From Ruminococcus sp. UBA3280 (GTDB lineage Bacteria > Bacillota > Clostridia > Oscillospirales > Ruminococcaceae), in the NCBI GenBank assembly GCA_002362175.1, contig DETU01000082.1, positions 1 to 64,000 on the forward strand: a stretch of DNA of 64,000 bases, read 5' to 3'. Position 1 is the first letter of the stretch, and the number at the start of each line of letters is the position of its first letter. This document shows, piece by piece, positions 7,760 to 17,557 of this stretch. The position numbers and the translations under genes are program-made. The notes under the pieces were generated by a model, which was not told the origin of the DNA, made no database searches, and was given only the letters and a program-made list of their open reading frames with translations.

Positions 7760-9031
7760 ATGTCAGATTCAATTCTTATAAAAAATATACATGCGGTTGA
7801 TACAAAAATTGATATGGTGACAGACGTTTTTATAGACAACGGAAAGATTACCGATTTAGGTAAAAATCTGAATTTTCAGGCAGACCGTATTATAGACGGT
7901 ACAGACCTTGTGCTTATGCCGTCGTTGTTTGATATGCACGTTCATTTGCGTGACCCGGGATTCACTCACAAGGAAGACGTGCTGACAGGCTGTAAATCCG
8001 CACTTGCGGGAGGTGTCACAGGAGTTCTTGCAATGCCAAATACGAAACCGCCGTGTGACAATCCCGAAACAATCCGTTATATCATTGAAAAGGCAAAAGA
8101 TACGGGCGTTGAGGTTTATCCTGTCGGCTGTATCACCAATGGTATGAACGGCGGTGGGCTGTGCGATTATGAGGCACTTAAAAATGCAGGCTGTATATGC
8201 ATATCAGACGACGGCAGACCTGTGGAAAATGCTGAATATATGCGTCAGGCACTTGAACTTTCCAACAAAAACGGTCTGCTTGTTGCATCTCACTGTGAGG
8301 ATTTGAGTATAATAAACGGTGGGATAATGAACAAGGGTGAAACGTCCGCAAAACTCGGGGTAAAGGGTATGGACAGAGCGTCTGAGGATTATATTACCGC
8401 AAGGGAAATTATACTTGCTTCTTCCGTAAATGCAAGGATTCATATATGTCATGTAAGTACGGAAGGAAGTAAGGAAATTATCAGGTTTGCAAAGTCAAGA
8501 GGAATTAAAGTTACCTGTGAGACCGCACCGCATTATTTCCTGCTTACTGACGAGCTTCTTGAAAAGCGTGATGCAGATTACAGAATGAATCCGCCGTTAA
8601 GAACTTCTGAAGATGTACGTGCGATTATTGAGGGTATAAAGGACGGCACTATTGACTGTATAATTACCGACCACGCTCCCCATTCAGCAGAAGAAAAAGC
8701 TGATTTTGAAAAAGCACCAAACGGTGTTGTGGGGCTTGAAACGTCTCTCGGTGCAACCCTTACCGCACTTTACCACACAGGTGAAATAACTTTGCAGAAA
8801 GTCATTGAACTCATGTGCATTAATCCAAGAAAGATACTGGGACTGGAAGCTCCTGAGATTTCAGAGGGAAAAACTGCAGATTTGATTGTTGCGGACATTA
8901 ACAGAAAGTGGACTGTAGAACCTGATAAACTTCATTCAAAGTCGCATAATACCGTGTTTAAGGGAATGACCCTCACGGGTAAAAATCTTATGACTATCTC
9001 AAAGGGTGTTATAAGATACGAAAATTTATAA
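7760..9031 (+). CDS. pyrC: Dihydroorotase
   Basis: 423 residues of the amidohydrolase superfamily, class I dihydroorotase. It interconverts carbamoyl aspartate and dihydroorotate in de novo pyrimidine synthesis. The metal-binding HxH motif (MHVHLRDPG, His60 and His62), the later histidines (SHCED, HICHVST) and the catalytic DHAPH are all visible. The start ATG 7760 follows GGGAGGA. pyrF is 18 bp downstream. The aspartate transcarbamoylase and dihydroorotate dehydrogenase genes are not in this window. Confidence 0.95.
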   Translation: MSDSILIKNIHAVDTKIDMVTDVFIDNGKITDLGKNLNFQADRIIDGTDLVLMPSLFDMHVHLRDPGFTHKEDVLTGCKSALAGGVTGVLAMPNTKPPCDNPETIRYIIEKAKDTGVEVYPVGCITNGMNGGGLCDYEALKNAGCICISDDGRPVENAEYMRQALELSNKNGLLVASHCEDLSIINGGIMNKGETSAKLGVKGMDRASEDYITAREIILASSVNARIHICHVSTEGSKEIIRFAKSRGIKVTCETAPHYFLLTDELLEKRDADYRMNPPLRTSEDVRAIIEGIKDGTIDCIITDHAPHSAEEKADFEKAPNGVVGLETSLGATLTALYHTGEITLQKVIELMCINPRKILGLEAPEISEGKTADLIVADINRKWTVEPDKLHSKSHNTVFKGMTLTGKNLMTISKGVIRYENL

Positions 9032-9049
9032 AGAGAGGAAAGATTGATT

Positions 9050-9976
9050 ATGTCATTTGACAGACTTATTGAAAAAATTATTGAAATGAAAAACCCGACT
9101 GTTGTCGGACTTGACCCCAAGCTTGAATATGTTCCTTCTTACTTACAGAAACGTTATCTTGAGGACGACGGTGGTACTCTCAAAGCAGCAGCAAAGGCTA
9201 TTTTTGCTTTCAATCAGGCAATTATAGACGAAATTCATGACATAGTACCTGCAATAAAGCCACAAGCTGCTTATTACGAAATGTACGGACATTACGGCAT
9301 AAAAGCTCTTGAAAAGACAATCCGTTATGCAAAACTCAACGGAATGTTTGTAATCACTGACGGCAAGAGAAATGACATCGGTGCAACTATGGAGGCTTAC
9401 ACAAATGCACATCTCGGTACTGTTAAAGTATGCGACAACGAAATAGAACCGTTTGCGGCAGACGCACTTACAGTTAACGGCTATCTCGGTACGGACGGCA
9501 TTGAACCGCTTCTTAAAGTATGCCGTGAAAAAGACAAGGGCATATATGTACTTGTAAAGACCTCAAACAAGTCAAGCGGTGAAATTCAGGACATGAAGCT
9601 TGAGGACGGCACACCTATTTATGCACTTATGGGCGATATGTGTGAAAAGTGGGGAGCTGATACGGTAGGAAAATACGGTTATTCGGCAGTAGGTGCGGTA
9701 GTCGGTGCTACATACCCAGAACAGCTTACGGAACTCCGTAAGAGACTTCCTCACACAATGTTCCTTGTTCCCGGATATGGTGCACAGGGAGGCGGTGCAG
9801 AGGGCCTTAAAGGCGGTTTTGATGAAAACGGTCTCGGTGCTATTGTAAATTCTTCACGTGCTGTTATGTGTGCTTACAAGAAAGAGGGCTGTGACGAGAG
9901 AGATTTTGCAAAGGCTGCAAGACGTGAGGCTATCCGCATGAGAGATGACATCTGTTCTTATATCAACCTTAAATAA
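9050..9976 (+). CDS. pyrF: Orotidine-5'-phosphate decarboxylase (long form)
   Basis: 308 residues from ATG 9050. A TTG six bases earlier is possible but too close to the GAGAGG ribosome site. It converts OMP to UMP, the last step of the pathway that pyrC belongs to. The catalytic motif appears as ITDGKRNDIG, and the phosphate-binding loop as VPGYGAQGG near the C terminus. The length (about 300 rather than 240) places it in the PyrF type 2 group. Confidence 0.95.
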   Translation: MSFDRLIEKIIEMKNPTVVGLDPKLEYVPSYLQKRYLEDDGGTLKAAAKAIFAFNQAIIDEIHDIVPAIKPQAAYYEMYGHYGIKALEKTIRYAKLNGMFVITDGKRNDIGATMEAYTNAHLGTVKVCDNEIEPFAADALTVNGYLGTDGIEPLLKVCREKDKGIYVLVKTSNKSSGEIQDMKLEDGTPIYALMGDMCEKWGADTVGKYGYSAVGAVVGATYPEQLTELRKRLPHTMFLVPGYGAQGGGAEGLKGGFDENGLGAIVNSSRAVMCAYKKEGCDERDFAKAARREAIRMRDDICSYINLK

Positions 9977-9987
9977 GGTGGGATTTT

Positions 9988-10449
9988 ATGTATACATTCA
10001 GAAAAGCAACTAAAGAAGAATTATCTGTTCTTGAAAATATGGGATTCAGTAAACTTTGCAGTGTATATGATTTAAATGGTACAAGTGAAAAATACGCACT
10101 TTTTTATGCAAAACTGAGAACGGTTTTCGGTGAACCGGATTATACAAGTGACGACTATGAAAATATGTATAGCTATGATATTATGGCAGTCGGCGAAAAT
10201 GGTGATAGTTTTTATCTTGAAGTCTATCACGGTGCAAGCGGTGCGTCTATCGGTGGTAAACCCTTTGACATAAGCAAAGAACAGGAAAAAGTATACATAA
10301 ATGCAGCCGACGAACTTATTGCACTTATTGAGATTGCAGAACCGTCTGACTACACATGGGAGGGCATTTATGAGGATATTCCCGAAAAAGTTAAGTATGC
10401 TGTAAAAGACGGTATTTTTTATGAGGAATCAGAGTTTTTGGAAGATTGA
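9988..10449 (+). CDS. Hypothetical protein, 153 aa
   Basis: An acidic soluble protein with no recognised domain. It is rich in Asp, Glu and Tyr (for example EPDYTSDDYENMYSYD) and has a small Gly/Ser patch (YHGASGASIGG). No signal peptide or membrane helix is seen. It starts 11 bp after pyrF with GTGGGAT as ribosome site and is followed by a 110-bp gap before carA. Its composition and size resemble SMI1/Imm-type small proteins, but I cannot assign it. Its place inside a pyrimidine operon is unexplained. Confidence 0.6.
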   Translation: MYTFRKATKEELSVLENMGFSKLCSVYDLNGTSEKYALFYAKLRTVFGEPDYTSDDYENMYSYDIMAVGENGDSFYLEVYHGASGASIGGKPFDISKEQEKVYINAADELIALIEIAEPSDYTWEGIYEDIPEKVKYAVKDGIFYEESEFLED

Positions 10450-10483
10450 ATTTAATTTACAGAATCGGATTAGCTGATTAAAA

Positions 10484-10521
10484 CACGCTTCAACGGCGGT
10501 TTTACAATGGCGTGAGACCGC
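10484..10521 (+). promoter_or_regulatory. Possible structured leader of carAB
   Basis: Two inverted pairs interleave: CACGC (10484-10488) with GCGTG (10510-10514), and GCGGT (10496-10500) with ACCGC (10517-10521). They could form either of two hairpins or a pseudoknot about 40 nt before carA. No PyrR-type consensus is recognised and no T run follows, so any role in control is inferred. Confidence 0.3.
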
Positions 10522-10559
10522 TATGAATATATCTGAAGAAATGAAAGGAATGGTAAAAA

Positions 10560-11666
10560 TTGTCATTATTTAACCAAAGTAAAAAGGCTTATCTTATGCT
10601 TGCCAATGGACAGGTATTTGAGGGGAAAAGTCTTGGTGCAGAGGGTACTGTTATCGGTGAGGTCGTTTTCACAACGGGTCTTACAGGTTATCAGGAAACA
10701 CTTACAGACCCCAGCTATTACGGACAGATTGTAACGCAGACTTTTCCGCTTATAGGAAATTACGGTGTTAATCATGAGGACAATGAATCCGCAAAATCTT
10801 ATGTAAGCGGTTATATTGTGAGGGAAGGGTGTGATGTTCCTTCAAACTTTCGCTGTGAGGGCAATATCAGGGATTTCCTTTCAGAAAATAATGTAGTCGG
10901 TATCTGTAATATCGACACAAGACAACTCACAAGAATTATACGTGAAACAGGTGTCATGAACGGTGTTATAACTACGGAGGACGTTTATTCAAAGAAAGAC
11001 GAACTTCTTGAAAAGGTACGTGCCTTTGAAGTGCGAGACGCTGTAAAATCCGTTACAAACAGTGAAATTCTTACGTATACCGAAGAAAATCCTAAATACA
11101 GGGTAGTACTTTTTGATTTCGGATATAAGAGGAATATCCGTCAGGAGCTTGTAAAGCGTGGCTGTGAGGTCATAGTAGTTCCTGCTGATACAACAGCAGA
11201 AAAGGTAAAGGAATTCAGTCCCGACGGAATAATGTTCTCAAACGGTCCGGGAAACCCAGCCGAGAATGTTGAAATTATAGAAAATATCAGAGAAATTCAG
11301 AAACTTGGTATATCAATTTTCGGAATCTGTCTCGGACATCAGCTTATGGCACTTGCAAACGGAGGAAAAACCGAAAAGCTGAAATACGGTCATAGAGGTG
11401 CAAACCAGCCTGTTATTGACCTTGAAAGCGGTCTTACCTATGTTACAAGTCAGAATCACGGATATGCCGTTATAGGTGAAAGTATTCCTGCGGAAGTGGG
11501 ACACGTTTCACATATTAATGCCAATGACAAGACGTGCGAAGGTATAAGATATACTGCCGTAAATGCTTTTACTGTGCAGTTCCACCCCGAAGCACATGGC
11601 GGTCCTCTTGATACTGCTTATCTGTTTGATGAATTTGTTAAGACTATGGAAAGAGAGGTAAAGTAA
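10560..11666 (+). CDS. carA: Carbamoyl-phosphate synthase small (glutaminase) subunit
   Basis: 368 residues. It releases ammonia from glutamine and passes it to CarB. The class I glutaminase triad is clear: the nucleophile Cys in FGICLGHQ and the His/Glu pair in FHPEAHGG. The N-terminal domain starts AYLMLANGQVFEGKSLG. The start is TTG 10560 after AAAGGA, because the nearby ATG at 10550 runs into a stop. carB begins 2 bp after its stop. Confidence 0.95.
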   Translation: MSLFNQSKKAYLMLANGQVFEGKSLGAEGTVIGEVVFTTGLTGYQETLTDPSYYGQIVTQTFPLIGNYGVNHEDNESAKSYVSGYIVREGCDVPSNFRCEGNIRDFLSENNVVGICNIDTRQLTRIIRETGVMNGVITTEDVYSKKDELLEKVRAFEVRDAVKSVTNSEILTYTEENPKYRVVLFDFGYKRNIRQELVKRGCEVIVVPADTTAEKVKEFSPDGIMFSNGPGNPAENVEIIENIREIQKLGISIFGICLGHQLMALANGGKTEKLKYGHRGANQPVIDLESGLTYVTSQNHGYAVIGESIPAEVGHVSHINANDKTCEGIRYTAVNAFTVQFHPEAHGGPLDTAYLFDEFVKTMEREVK

Positions 11667-11668
11667 TT

Positions 11669-14600
11669 ATGCCACTCAGAAAAGATATAAAGAAAGTACT
11701 TGTAATAGGTTCAGGACCTATTGTAATAGGACAGGCTGCCGAATTTGACTATGCAGGCACACAGGCTTGCCGTGCTTTGAAACAGGAGGGACTTGAAGTT
11801 ATCCTTATAAACTCCAACCCCGCTACCATAATGACCGACAAGGCTATGGCGGACAAAGTTTACATCGAACCCCTTACACTTGACGTTGTAAAGAGAATAA
11901 TCGAAATTGAAAAACCCGACAGCGTTCTTTCAACTCTCGGCGGACAGACAGGTCTTACACTTTCTATGCAGTTGGCGGAGGAAGGTTTTCTTGAATCTCA
12001 TGGTGTAAAGCTTCTTGGTGCAGACCCCGAAACAATCCACAAGGCTGAGGACAGACAGGCTTTTAAAGATACTATGGAGAAAATAGGCGAACCGTGTATA
12101 CCGTCCAAAGTGGTTGAGACGGTAGACGAAGCTGTTGATTTTGCTCAGGTAATCGGTTACCCTGTTATTGTAAGACCTGCGTTTACTCTCGGCGGAACAG
12201 GCGGAGGTATTGCACAGAATGAAGAAGAACTCCGTGATATTTCAAAGAACGGTTTAAGGCTTTCACCTATTACACAGGTACTTATTGAAAAGTGTATAAG
12301 TGGCTGGAAAGAAATAGAGTTTGAAGTGATACGTGACGCTAAAGGAAATGTTATTACAGTATGTTCTATGGAAAATTTTGACCCCGTCGGTGTTCATACG
12401 GGTGACAGCATAGTTATCGCTCCGGCTGTAACCCTTACCGACCGTGAATATCAGATGTTACGTACTGCCGCTATAAATATAATAAAGGAGCTTAAAGTTG
12501 AGGGCGGTTGTAACTGTCAGTTTGCACTTCACCCGACGAGTTTTGAATATGCAGTTATTGAAGTTAACCCACGTGTTTCACGTTCGTCAGCACTTGCTTC
12601 AAAGGCTACAGGTTATCCGATTGCGAAAACAGCCGCAAGAATTGCCGTCGGCTATACTCTTGACGAGATTATAAATCAGGTTACGGGAAAAACTTATGCC
12701 TGTTTTGAACCTGCACTCGACTATGTTGTTGTCAAATTTCCGAAATGGGCGTTTGATAAATTCGTATACGCAAAAAGAACACTCGGCACACAGATGAAAG
12801 CAACAGGCGAGGTAATGGCAATTGGTACAAGTTTTGAGCAGGCTATGATGAAAGCTGTACGTTCGATTGAACTCGGTTTAGATACCATGAACCTTAAAAA
12901 GCTTGAAAAATATTCAACAGAAGAAATACGTGAAAGACTTCATATTATTGACGACGAACGCTCATTCACAGTCTTTGAGGCGCTCAAACGTGGCATAACT
13001 CCTGAAGAAATTCACGAAATAACAATGATTGACAACTGGTTCTTGTATAAACTTCTCAATCTTGTCGAACTTGAAAAATGGCTTGCTGACGGTGAACTGA
13101 CAGAAGATAAGTACAATACGGCAAAACAGTACGGTTATCTTGACAGTACGATTGAAAGAATTTCAGGACAGAAATGCCCTCTCCGCAAGCGTGCTGTATT
13201 TAAGATGGTTGATACGTGTGCAGGTGAGTTCAAGGCTGAAACACCCTATTTCTACTCAACTTTCGACAACGAAAACGAAGCCGCCGAATTTATTGAACAT
13301 CAGAATTCAGGCAAGAAGAAAGTTATAGTATTCGGTTCAGGACCTATAAGAATAGGTCAGGGTATAGAATTTGACTACTGTTCCGTACACTGTGTATGGA
13401 CATTGAAGGAACTCGGTTATGAAGCCGTAATCTGCAATAACAATCCCGAAACCGTTTCTACTGATTTTGATACGGGTGACAGACTGTATTTTGACCCTCT
13501 CACAAAGGAAGATGTTGAGTCTATTATAGAAACTGAAAAGCCTTACGGAGTGGTTGTACAGTTTGGCGGACAGACTGCAATAAAACTTACACGTCACTTA
13601 TCTGATATGGGCGTGAAAATTCTCGGTACGTCCGCAGATATGATTGATGCTGCTGAGGACAGGGAACGTTTTGACGAAATACTTGAAAAATGCGGTATAC
13701 CTCGTCCGCAGGGTCACACGGTAATGACAACGGAAGAAGCTGTTGAAGCTGCTGAAAGTCTCGGCTATCCTGTTCTTTTAAGACCGTCTTATGTTCTCGG
13801 CGGACAGAACATGATTATAGCACATTCAAAAGCCGATGTTATTGAGTACATGGGAATTATAACAAGCCACATGATTGAGAATCCCGTACTTATTGATAAG
13901 TATATGATGGGTACGGAAGTTGAGGTTGACGCTATCTGTGACGGTGAAGATTTCCTTATTCCCGGTATAATGGAACATATTGAACGTGCAGGCGTACATT
14001 CGGGCGACTCGATTTCAATATATCCTGCACAGCATCTTTCAGAAAGAATCAAGAGAATCATAGTTGAGTATACAAGAAAACTCGCAAAGGAACTCAATGT
14101 AATCGGTCTTGTAAATGTACAGTATGTTGTGTATAATCATGAAGTCTATGTCATTGAGGTGAATCCACGTTCTTCAAGAACAGTTCCGTATATAAGCAAG
14201 GTAACGGGAATACCTATGGTTGATATTGCGACTAAGATAATGTTTGGTGATAAACTTAAAGATATGGGATATGAAAGCGGACTCTATCCCGCAGGTGATT
14301 ATGTTGCTGTAAAAGTTCCCGTATTCAGCTTTGAGAAGCTGACGGACGTTGACACAATGCTTGGTCCTGAAATGAAGTCAACGGGTGAGTGTCTCGGAAT
14401 AGGCAGAAATCTTGAGGACGCACTTCTGAAAGGACTTATTGCAGCAGGCTTTGACCTGAAACGTGAGGGCGGTGTTCTTATTTCTGTGCGTGATACCGAC
14501 AAACAGGAGATTTTACCTATTGCCGACAAGTTTGAACGTATGGGATTTGAACTTTATGCAACTTCAGGTACTCAGAGTGTTTTAAGCAGAAATATGATTG

Positions 14601-14860
14601 CCGCAAACCTTGTCAGAAAAATTTCCGACGGTGAGCCGAATGTTGTGACACTTCTTGAAAGCGGTAAAATAAATTATGTCATATCCACTTCTGCAAAGGG
14701 TAGACTTCCCGAGCGTGACAGTGTTAAAATGCGTCGCAAATCGATAGAGCGTTCAATTTGCAGTCTTACGGCTATTGATACGGCAAAGTCGCTTGCAAAA
14801 GTTCTTGAATCGGGACGAACCATAAACGATGTTGAACTTGTTGACATAACTGAAATATAA
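11669..14860 (+). CDS. carB: Carbamoyl-phosphate synthase large subunit
   Basis: 1063 residues, full length. Two homologous ATP-grasp halves are evident (KVLVIGSGPIVIGQAAEFDYAG near the start, and VIVFGSGPIRIGQGIEFDYC from about residue 553). A C-terminal MGS-like allosteric domain begins near residue 930 (ISVRDTDKQEILPIADKF). It makes carbamoyl phosphate from bicarbonate, ammonia and 2 ATP for pyrimidines and arginine. It is co-transcribed with carA and ended by a strong terminator. Confidence 0.97.
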   Translation: MPLRKDIKKVLVIGSGPIVIGQAAEFDYAGTQACRALKQEGLEVILINSNPATIMTDKAMADKVYIEPLTLDVVKRIIEIEKPDSVLSTLGGQTGLTLSMQLAEEGFLESHGVKLLGADPETIHKAEDRQAFKDTMEKIGEPCIPSKVVETVDEAVDFAQVIGYPVIVRPAFTLGGTGGGIAQNEEELRDISKNGLRLSPITQVLIEKCISGWKEIEFEVIRDAKGNVITVCSMENFDPVGVHTGDSIVIAPAVTLTDREYQMLRTAAINIIKELKVEGGCNCQFALHPTSFEYAVIEVNPRVSRSSALASKATGYPIAKTAARIAVGYTLDEIINQVTGKTYACFEPALDYVVVKFPKWAFDKFVYAKRTLGTQMKATGEVMAIGTSFEQAMMKAVRSIELGLDTMNLKKLEKYSTEEIRERLHIIDDERSFTVFEALKRGITPEEIHEITMIDNWFLYKLLNLVELEKWLADGELTEDKYNTAKQYGYLDSTIERISGQKCPLRKRAVFKMVDTCAGEFKAETPYFYSTFDNENEAAEFIEHQNSGKKKVIVFGSGPIRIGQGIEFDYCSVHCVWTLKELGYEAVICNNNPETVSTDFDTGDRLYFDPLTKEDVESIIETEKPYGVVVQFGGQTAIKLTRHLSDMGVKILGTSADMIDAAEDRERFDEILEKCGIPRPQGHTVMTTEEAVEAAESLGYPVLLRPSYVLGGQNMIIAHSKADVIEYMGIITSHMIENPVLIDKYMMGTEVEVDAICDGEDFLIPGIMEHIERAGVHSGDSISIYPAQHLSERIKRIIVEYTRKLAKELNVIGLVNVQYVVYNHEVYVIEVNPRSSRTVPYISKVTGIPMVDIATKIMFGDKLKDMGYESGLYPAGDYVAVKVPVFSFEKLTDVDTMLGPEMKSTGECLGIGRNLEDALLKGLIAAGFDLKREGGVLISVRDTDKQEILPIADKFERMGFELYATSGTQSVLSRNMIAANLVRKISDGEPNVVTLLESGKINYVISTSAKGRLPERDSVKMRRKSIERSICSLTAIDTAKSLAKVLESGRTINDVELVDITEI

Positions 14861-14867
14861 TCAATTA

Positions 14868-14900
14868 ACTGCCGGATACTTTTGTCCGGCAGTATTTTTA
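14868..14900 (+). terminator. Rho-independent terminator after carB
   Basis: ACTGCCGGA (14868-14876) pairs with TCCGGCAGT (14885-14893), followed by ATTTTTA. Confidence 0.85.
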
Positions 14901-14964
14901 TAATAAAAAACTGTCAAATGTACACAAAAAATCACATTTTTCTGATTTTACATTAAATTTATAA

Positions 14965-14993
14965 TTGACTGAAATAAAATATGATAGTATAAT
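14965..14993 (+). promoter_or_regulatory. Sigma-A-type promoter for the lipoprotein/ABC exporter genes
   Basis: TTGACT (14965-14970), 17-bp spacer, TATAAT (14988-14993). The next start codon is 54 bp downstream. Confidence 0.75.
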
Positions 14994-15046
14994 AGAAATA
15001 TTCAGGGATTTGCGGAAAATAAAAAAATCATCAACGGAGGAAAAAT

Positions 15047-15793
15047 ATGAGGAAATTTATAAGATTCATAACAGCTTTAACGGTATGTTTAACAGCTTTG
15101 GCGGTTACAGGCTGTGAGGGAAAGACAGGAGAAGATACTTCGGACAAAATTATTGTGGTTACAACAGAAGCACAGGAAACAACAGCAGAAATGACAACGG
15201 AAGCAGTGACGGAAATTCCGTCGGAAACAGTTTCCACAGAACCGATAACAGAAAGCAATACAGACATTACGTCTGAAAGTAATGATGAATATAAAACGGT
15301 TCTTAATGATTATCATCATGCTTATATAAAAGGTGACGCTGATGCCGTATATGCTCTTTTCTGTCCCGATGAAATTAATGCGTTTAATGTATATATGAAG
15401 GACTATCTCAAAAAGGAACTTAATGAAGAGGATAAAACTTTAGATGAAATATTCACAAAGAACAGTGTTATTAAAGCTTTGGGAAGTTCTATGAATAATA
15501 TTCACAGCATAATGGAAGGTTACAATGAAAAACCTGATGATACATGGTCGGTAAATATTGACGATACAACTATTGAGCGTTATTCAGCTGAAGAAATTGC
15601 CAAAATTAAAGAAAACATCAATATCAATGTAACAGACGGTTATATCTGTGAAATTCCTTTTTATGTCAACAATGCCAATGAAGAAGTTTTTGTAGCCGAG
15701 CCTGCTTCTGTTCTGCTGATTGACGGAAATTGGTATATAAGCTACAGTGCGGCATTTGACAGGCTTATTGATTTTATGGAAATTGAGTTTTGA
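15047..15793 (+). CDS. Lipoprotein with Thr/Glu-rich linker
   Basis: 248 residues. A lipoprotein signal peptide ends in the lipobox AVTGC (Cys23). A Thr/Glu-rich linker of about 50 residues (ETTAEMTTEAVTEI) follows, then a globular region of about 160 residues with DYHHAYIKGDADAVYALF. That phrase suggests an NTF2-like or DUF-type fold, but I cannot name the family. It is anchored on the outer face of the membrane. The ABC exporter genes follow 33 bp later, so it may be an accessory lipoprotein; the link is by proximity only. Confidence 0.7.
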   Translation: MRKFIRFITALTVCLTALAVTGCEGKTGEDTSDKIIVVTTEAQETTAEMTTEAVTEIPSETVSTEPITESNTDITSESNDEYKTVLNDYHHAYIKGDADAVYALFCPDEINAFNVYMKDYLKKELNEEDKTLDEIFTKNSVIKALGSSMNNIHSIMEGYNEKPDDTWSVNIDDTTIERYSAEEIAKIKENININVTDGYICEIPFYVNNANEEVFVAEPASVLLIDGNWYISYSAAFDRLIDFMEIEF

Positions 15794-15826
15794 AAATAAT
15801 CGGATTTATGTGTTATAAGGAGAATT

Positions 15827-17557
15827 ATGAAAAAACTGCTGAAATATCTGAAAAACTATAAAAAAGAACTTATATTCGGTCCTTTTTTCAAACTGCTTGA
15901 AGCAATATTTGAACTGATAGTTCCGTATGTAATGGCAAAGATAATTGACATAGGAATAGCAAACAATGATACAGGTTATATACTGCGTATGTCGGGAGTT
16001 ATAGTACTTCTTGGATTCTGCGGACTTGCTTTTGCCCTTACCTGTCAGATTCTTGCCGCAAAATGTGCATATGGTTTCGGTACGGAATTACGTACCGCAC
16101 TTTATAAACATATAAATTCACTTTCCTACAGCAGTATCGATAAAGTAGGTACTGCTTCTCTTGTGAACCGTCTTACAAACGATTCAAACACAGTTCAGAA
16201 CGGTGTAAATATGTTCATAAGACTTGCTACACGTTCGCCATTCCTTGTAATAGGTGCTATGGTCATGGCTATGCGTACAGACCTTAAATTATCTTTGATA
16301 TTTCTTGTTGTAGCGATTCTTACGACAATAGTTATAGTTACCGTAATGCACAAAACTGTTCCTATGTACAAGACTACCCAGAAAAATCTTGACAGAGCAT
16401 CAATGCTGACCCGTGAAAATCTTGAGGGTACGAGAGTTATCAGGGCATTTTCCCGACAGAAAGAGGAAATTGAGGATTTCAGAAAATCAGTTGACGATAT
16501 AGCGGTAAGTTCAATAGCGGTCGGCAGAATATCTTCTGTTCTGAATCCGTTTTCTTTCATGGTTATGAATCTTGGTATAGTTGCTATACTATGGTTCAGC
16601 GGTATAAGAATTGATACAGGACATCTTACACAGGGTGAACTTACAAAATTAGTAAACTATATGACACAGATTCTGCTTGCCCTTATAGTACTCGCAAATC
16701 TTATTGTAACGTTCACAAAGGCTTTTGCTTCTGCTAACCGTATAAGTGAAGTTTTTGACATTGAACCCGAAACATCAGACGGAAATGAAAAGCCGTCCGA
16801 ACATAAGGAAAGTGAAAATATACTTGAATTCAGAAACGTTTCATTTGCATATGAAACTGCGGGTGACTGTTCCGTGAAGAACGTTTCGTTTACTCTTAAA
16901 AGAGGTGAAATGCTCGGCATTATAGGCGGTACGGGAAGTGGTAAGTCTACATTGGCTAACCTCATACCGTGCTTTTACAGGCAGACGGAAGGAGAAATTT
17001 TTATTTCAGGTATAAAATCGGATAACTATGATTTTGACGAACTCCGAAAATCTATCGGAGTTGTTCCACAGAAAGCCATATTGTTTACGGGTACTGTAAG
17101 GGACAATATGCGTTGGAAAAAGGCTGACGCTACCGACGAAGAAATTATTTCTGCTCTCAAAACAGCTCAGGCGTGGGAATTTGTAAGCAGAATGCCCGAA
17201 GGTCTTGATACAAGAATTTCACAGGGCGGTAAGAATCTTTCAGGCGGACAGAAACAGAGAATTTCAATTGCACGTGCTGTTGTCGGAAAACCTGATATTA
17301 TAATCCTTGACGACTCAACAAGTGCTTTAGACTATGCCACAGACCTCGCACTCCGTAAGTCCCTCAAAAAAGATATGCCTGATACTACCGTTATAATGAT
17401 TTCACAGCGTACCACTTCTCTTAAAGAGGCTGATAAGATTATTGTTATGGACGACGGTGAAACGGTCGGAATTGGTACGCATGACGAACTTATTGAAAAC
17501 TGTGAAATTTACAGGGAAATTTATAAATCTCAGATGAATGAAAAGGAGGGCAATTGA
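15827..17557 (+). CDS. ABC exporter half-transporter with degenerate ATPase site (TM287/LmrC-like)
   Basis: 576 residues: six membrane helices (about 1-310) then an ATP-binding domain. Walker A (GGTGSGKST) and a canonical signature (LSGGQ) are present. The Walker B end reads LDDSTSALD, with Asp where the catalytic Glu should be, and the switch histidine is replaced by Gln (MISQRTTS). These are the marks of the degenerate half of heterodimeric exporters such as TM287/288 and LmrCD. The gene overlaps the next half-transporter by one base. Export of drugs, lipids or peptides is expected; the substrate is unknown. Confidence 0.88.
   Translation: MKKLLKYLKNYKKELIFGPFFKLLEAIFELIVPYVMAKIIDIGIANNDTGYILRMSGVIVLLGFCGLAFALTCQILAAKCAYGFGTELRTALYKHINSLSYSSIDKVGTASLVNRLTNDSNTVQNGVNMFIRLATRSPFLVIGAMVMAMRTDLKLSLIFLVVAILTTIVIVTVMHKTVPMYKTTQKNLDRASMLTRENLEGTRVIRAFSRQKEEIEDFRKSVDDIAVSSIAVGRISSVLNPFSFMVMNLGIVAILWFSGIRIDTGHLTQGELTKLVNYMTQILLALIVLANLIVTFTKAFASANRISEVFDIEPETSDGNEKPSEHKESENILEFRNVSFAYETAGDCSVKNVSFTLKRGEMLGIIGGTGSGKSTLANLIPCFYRQTEGEIFISGIKSDNYDFDELRKSIGVVPQKAILFTGTVRDNMRWKKADATDEEIISALKTAQAWEFVSRMPEGLDTRISQGGKNLSGGQKQRISIARAVVGKPDIIILDDSTSALDYATDLALRKSLKKDMPDTTVIMISQRTTSLKEADKIIVMDDGETVGIGTHDELIENCEIYREIYKSQMNEKEGN

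Noticed and set aside
9044..9052. TTG at 9044 as pyrF start
   Set aside because: It is too close to the GAGAGG ribosome site; ATG 9050 has better spacing and fits the family N terminus.
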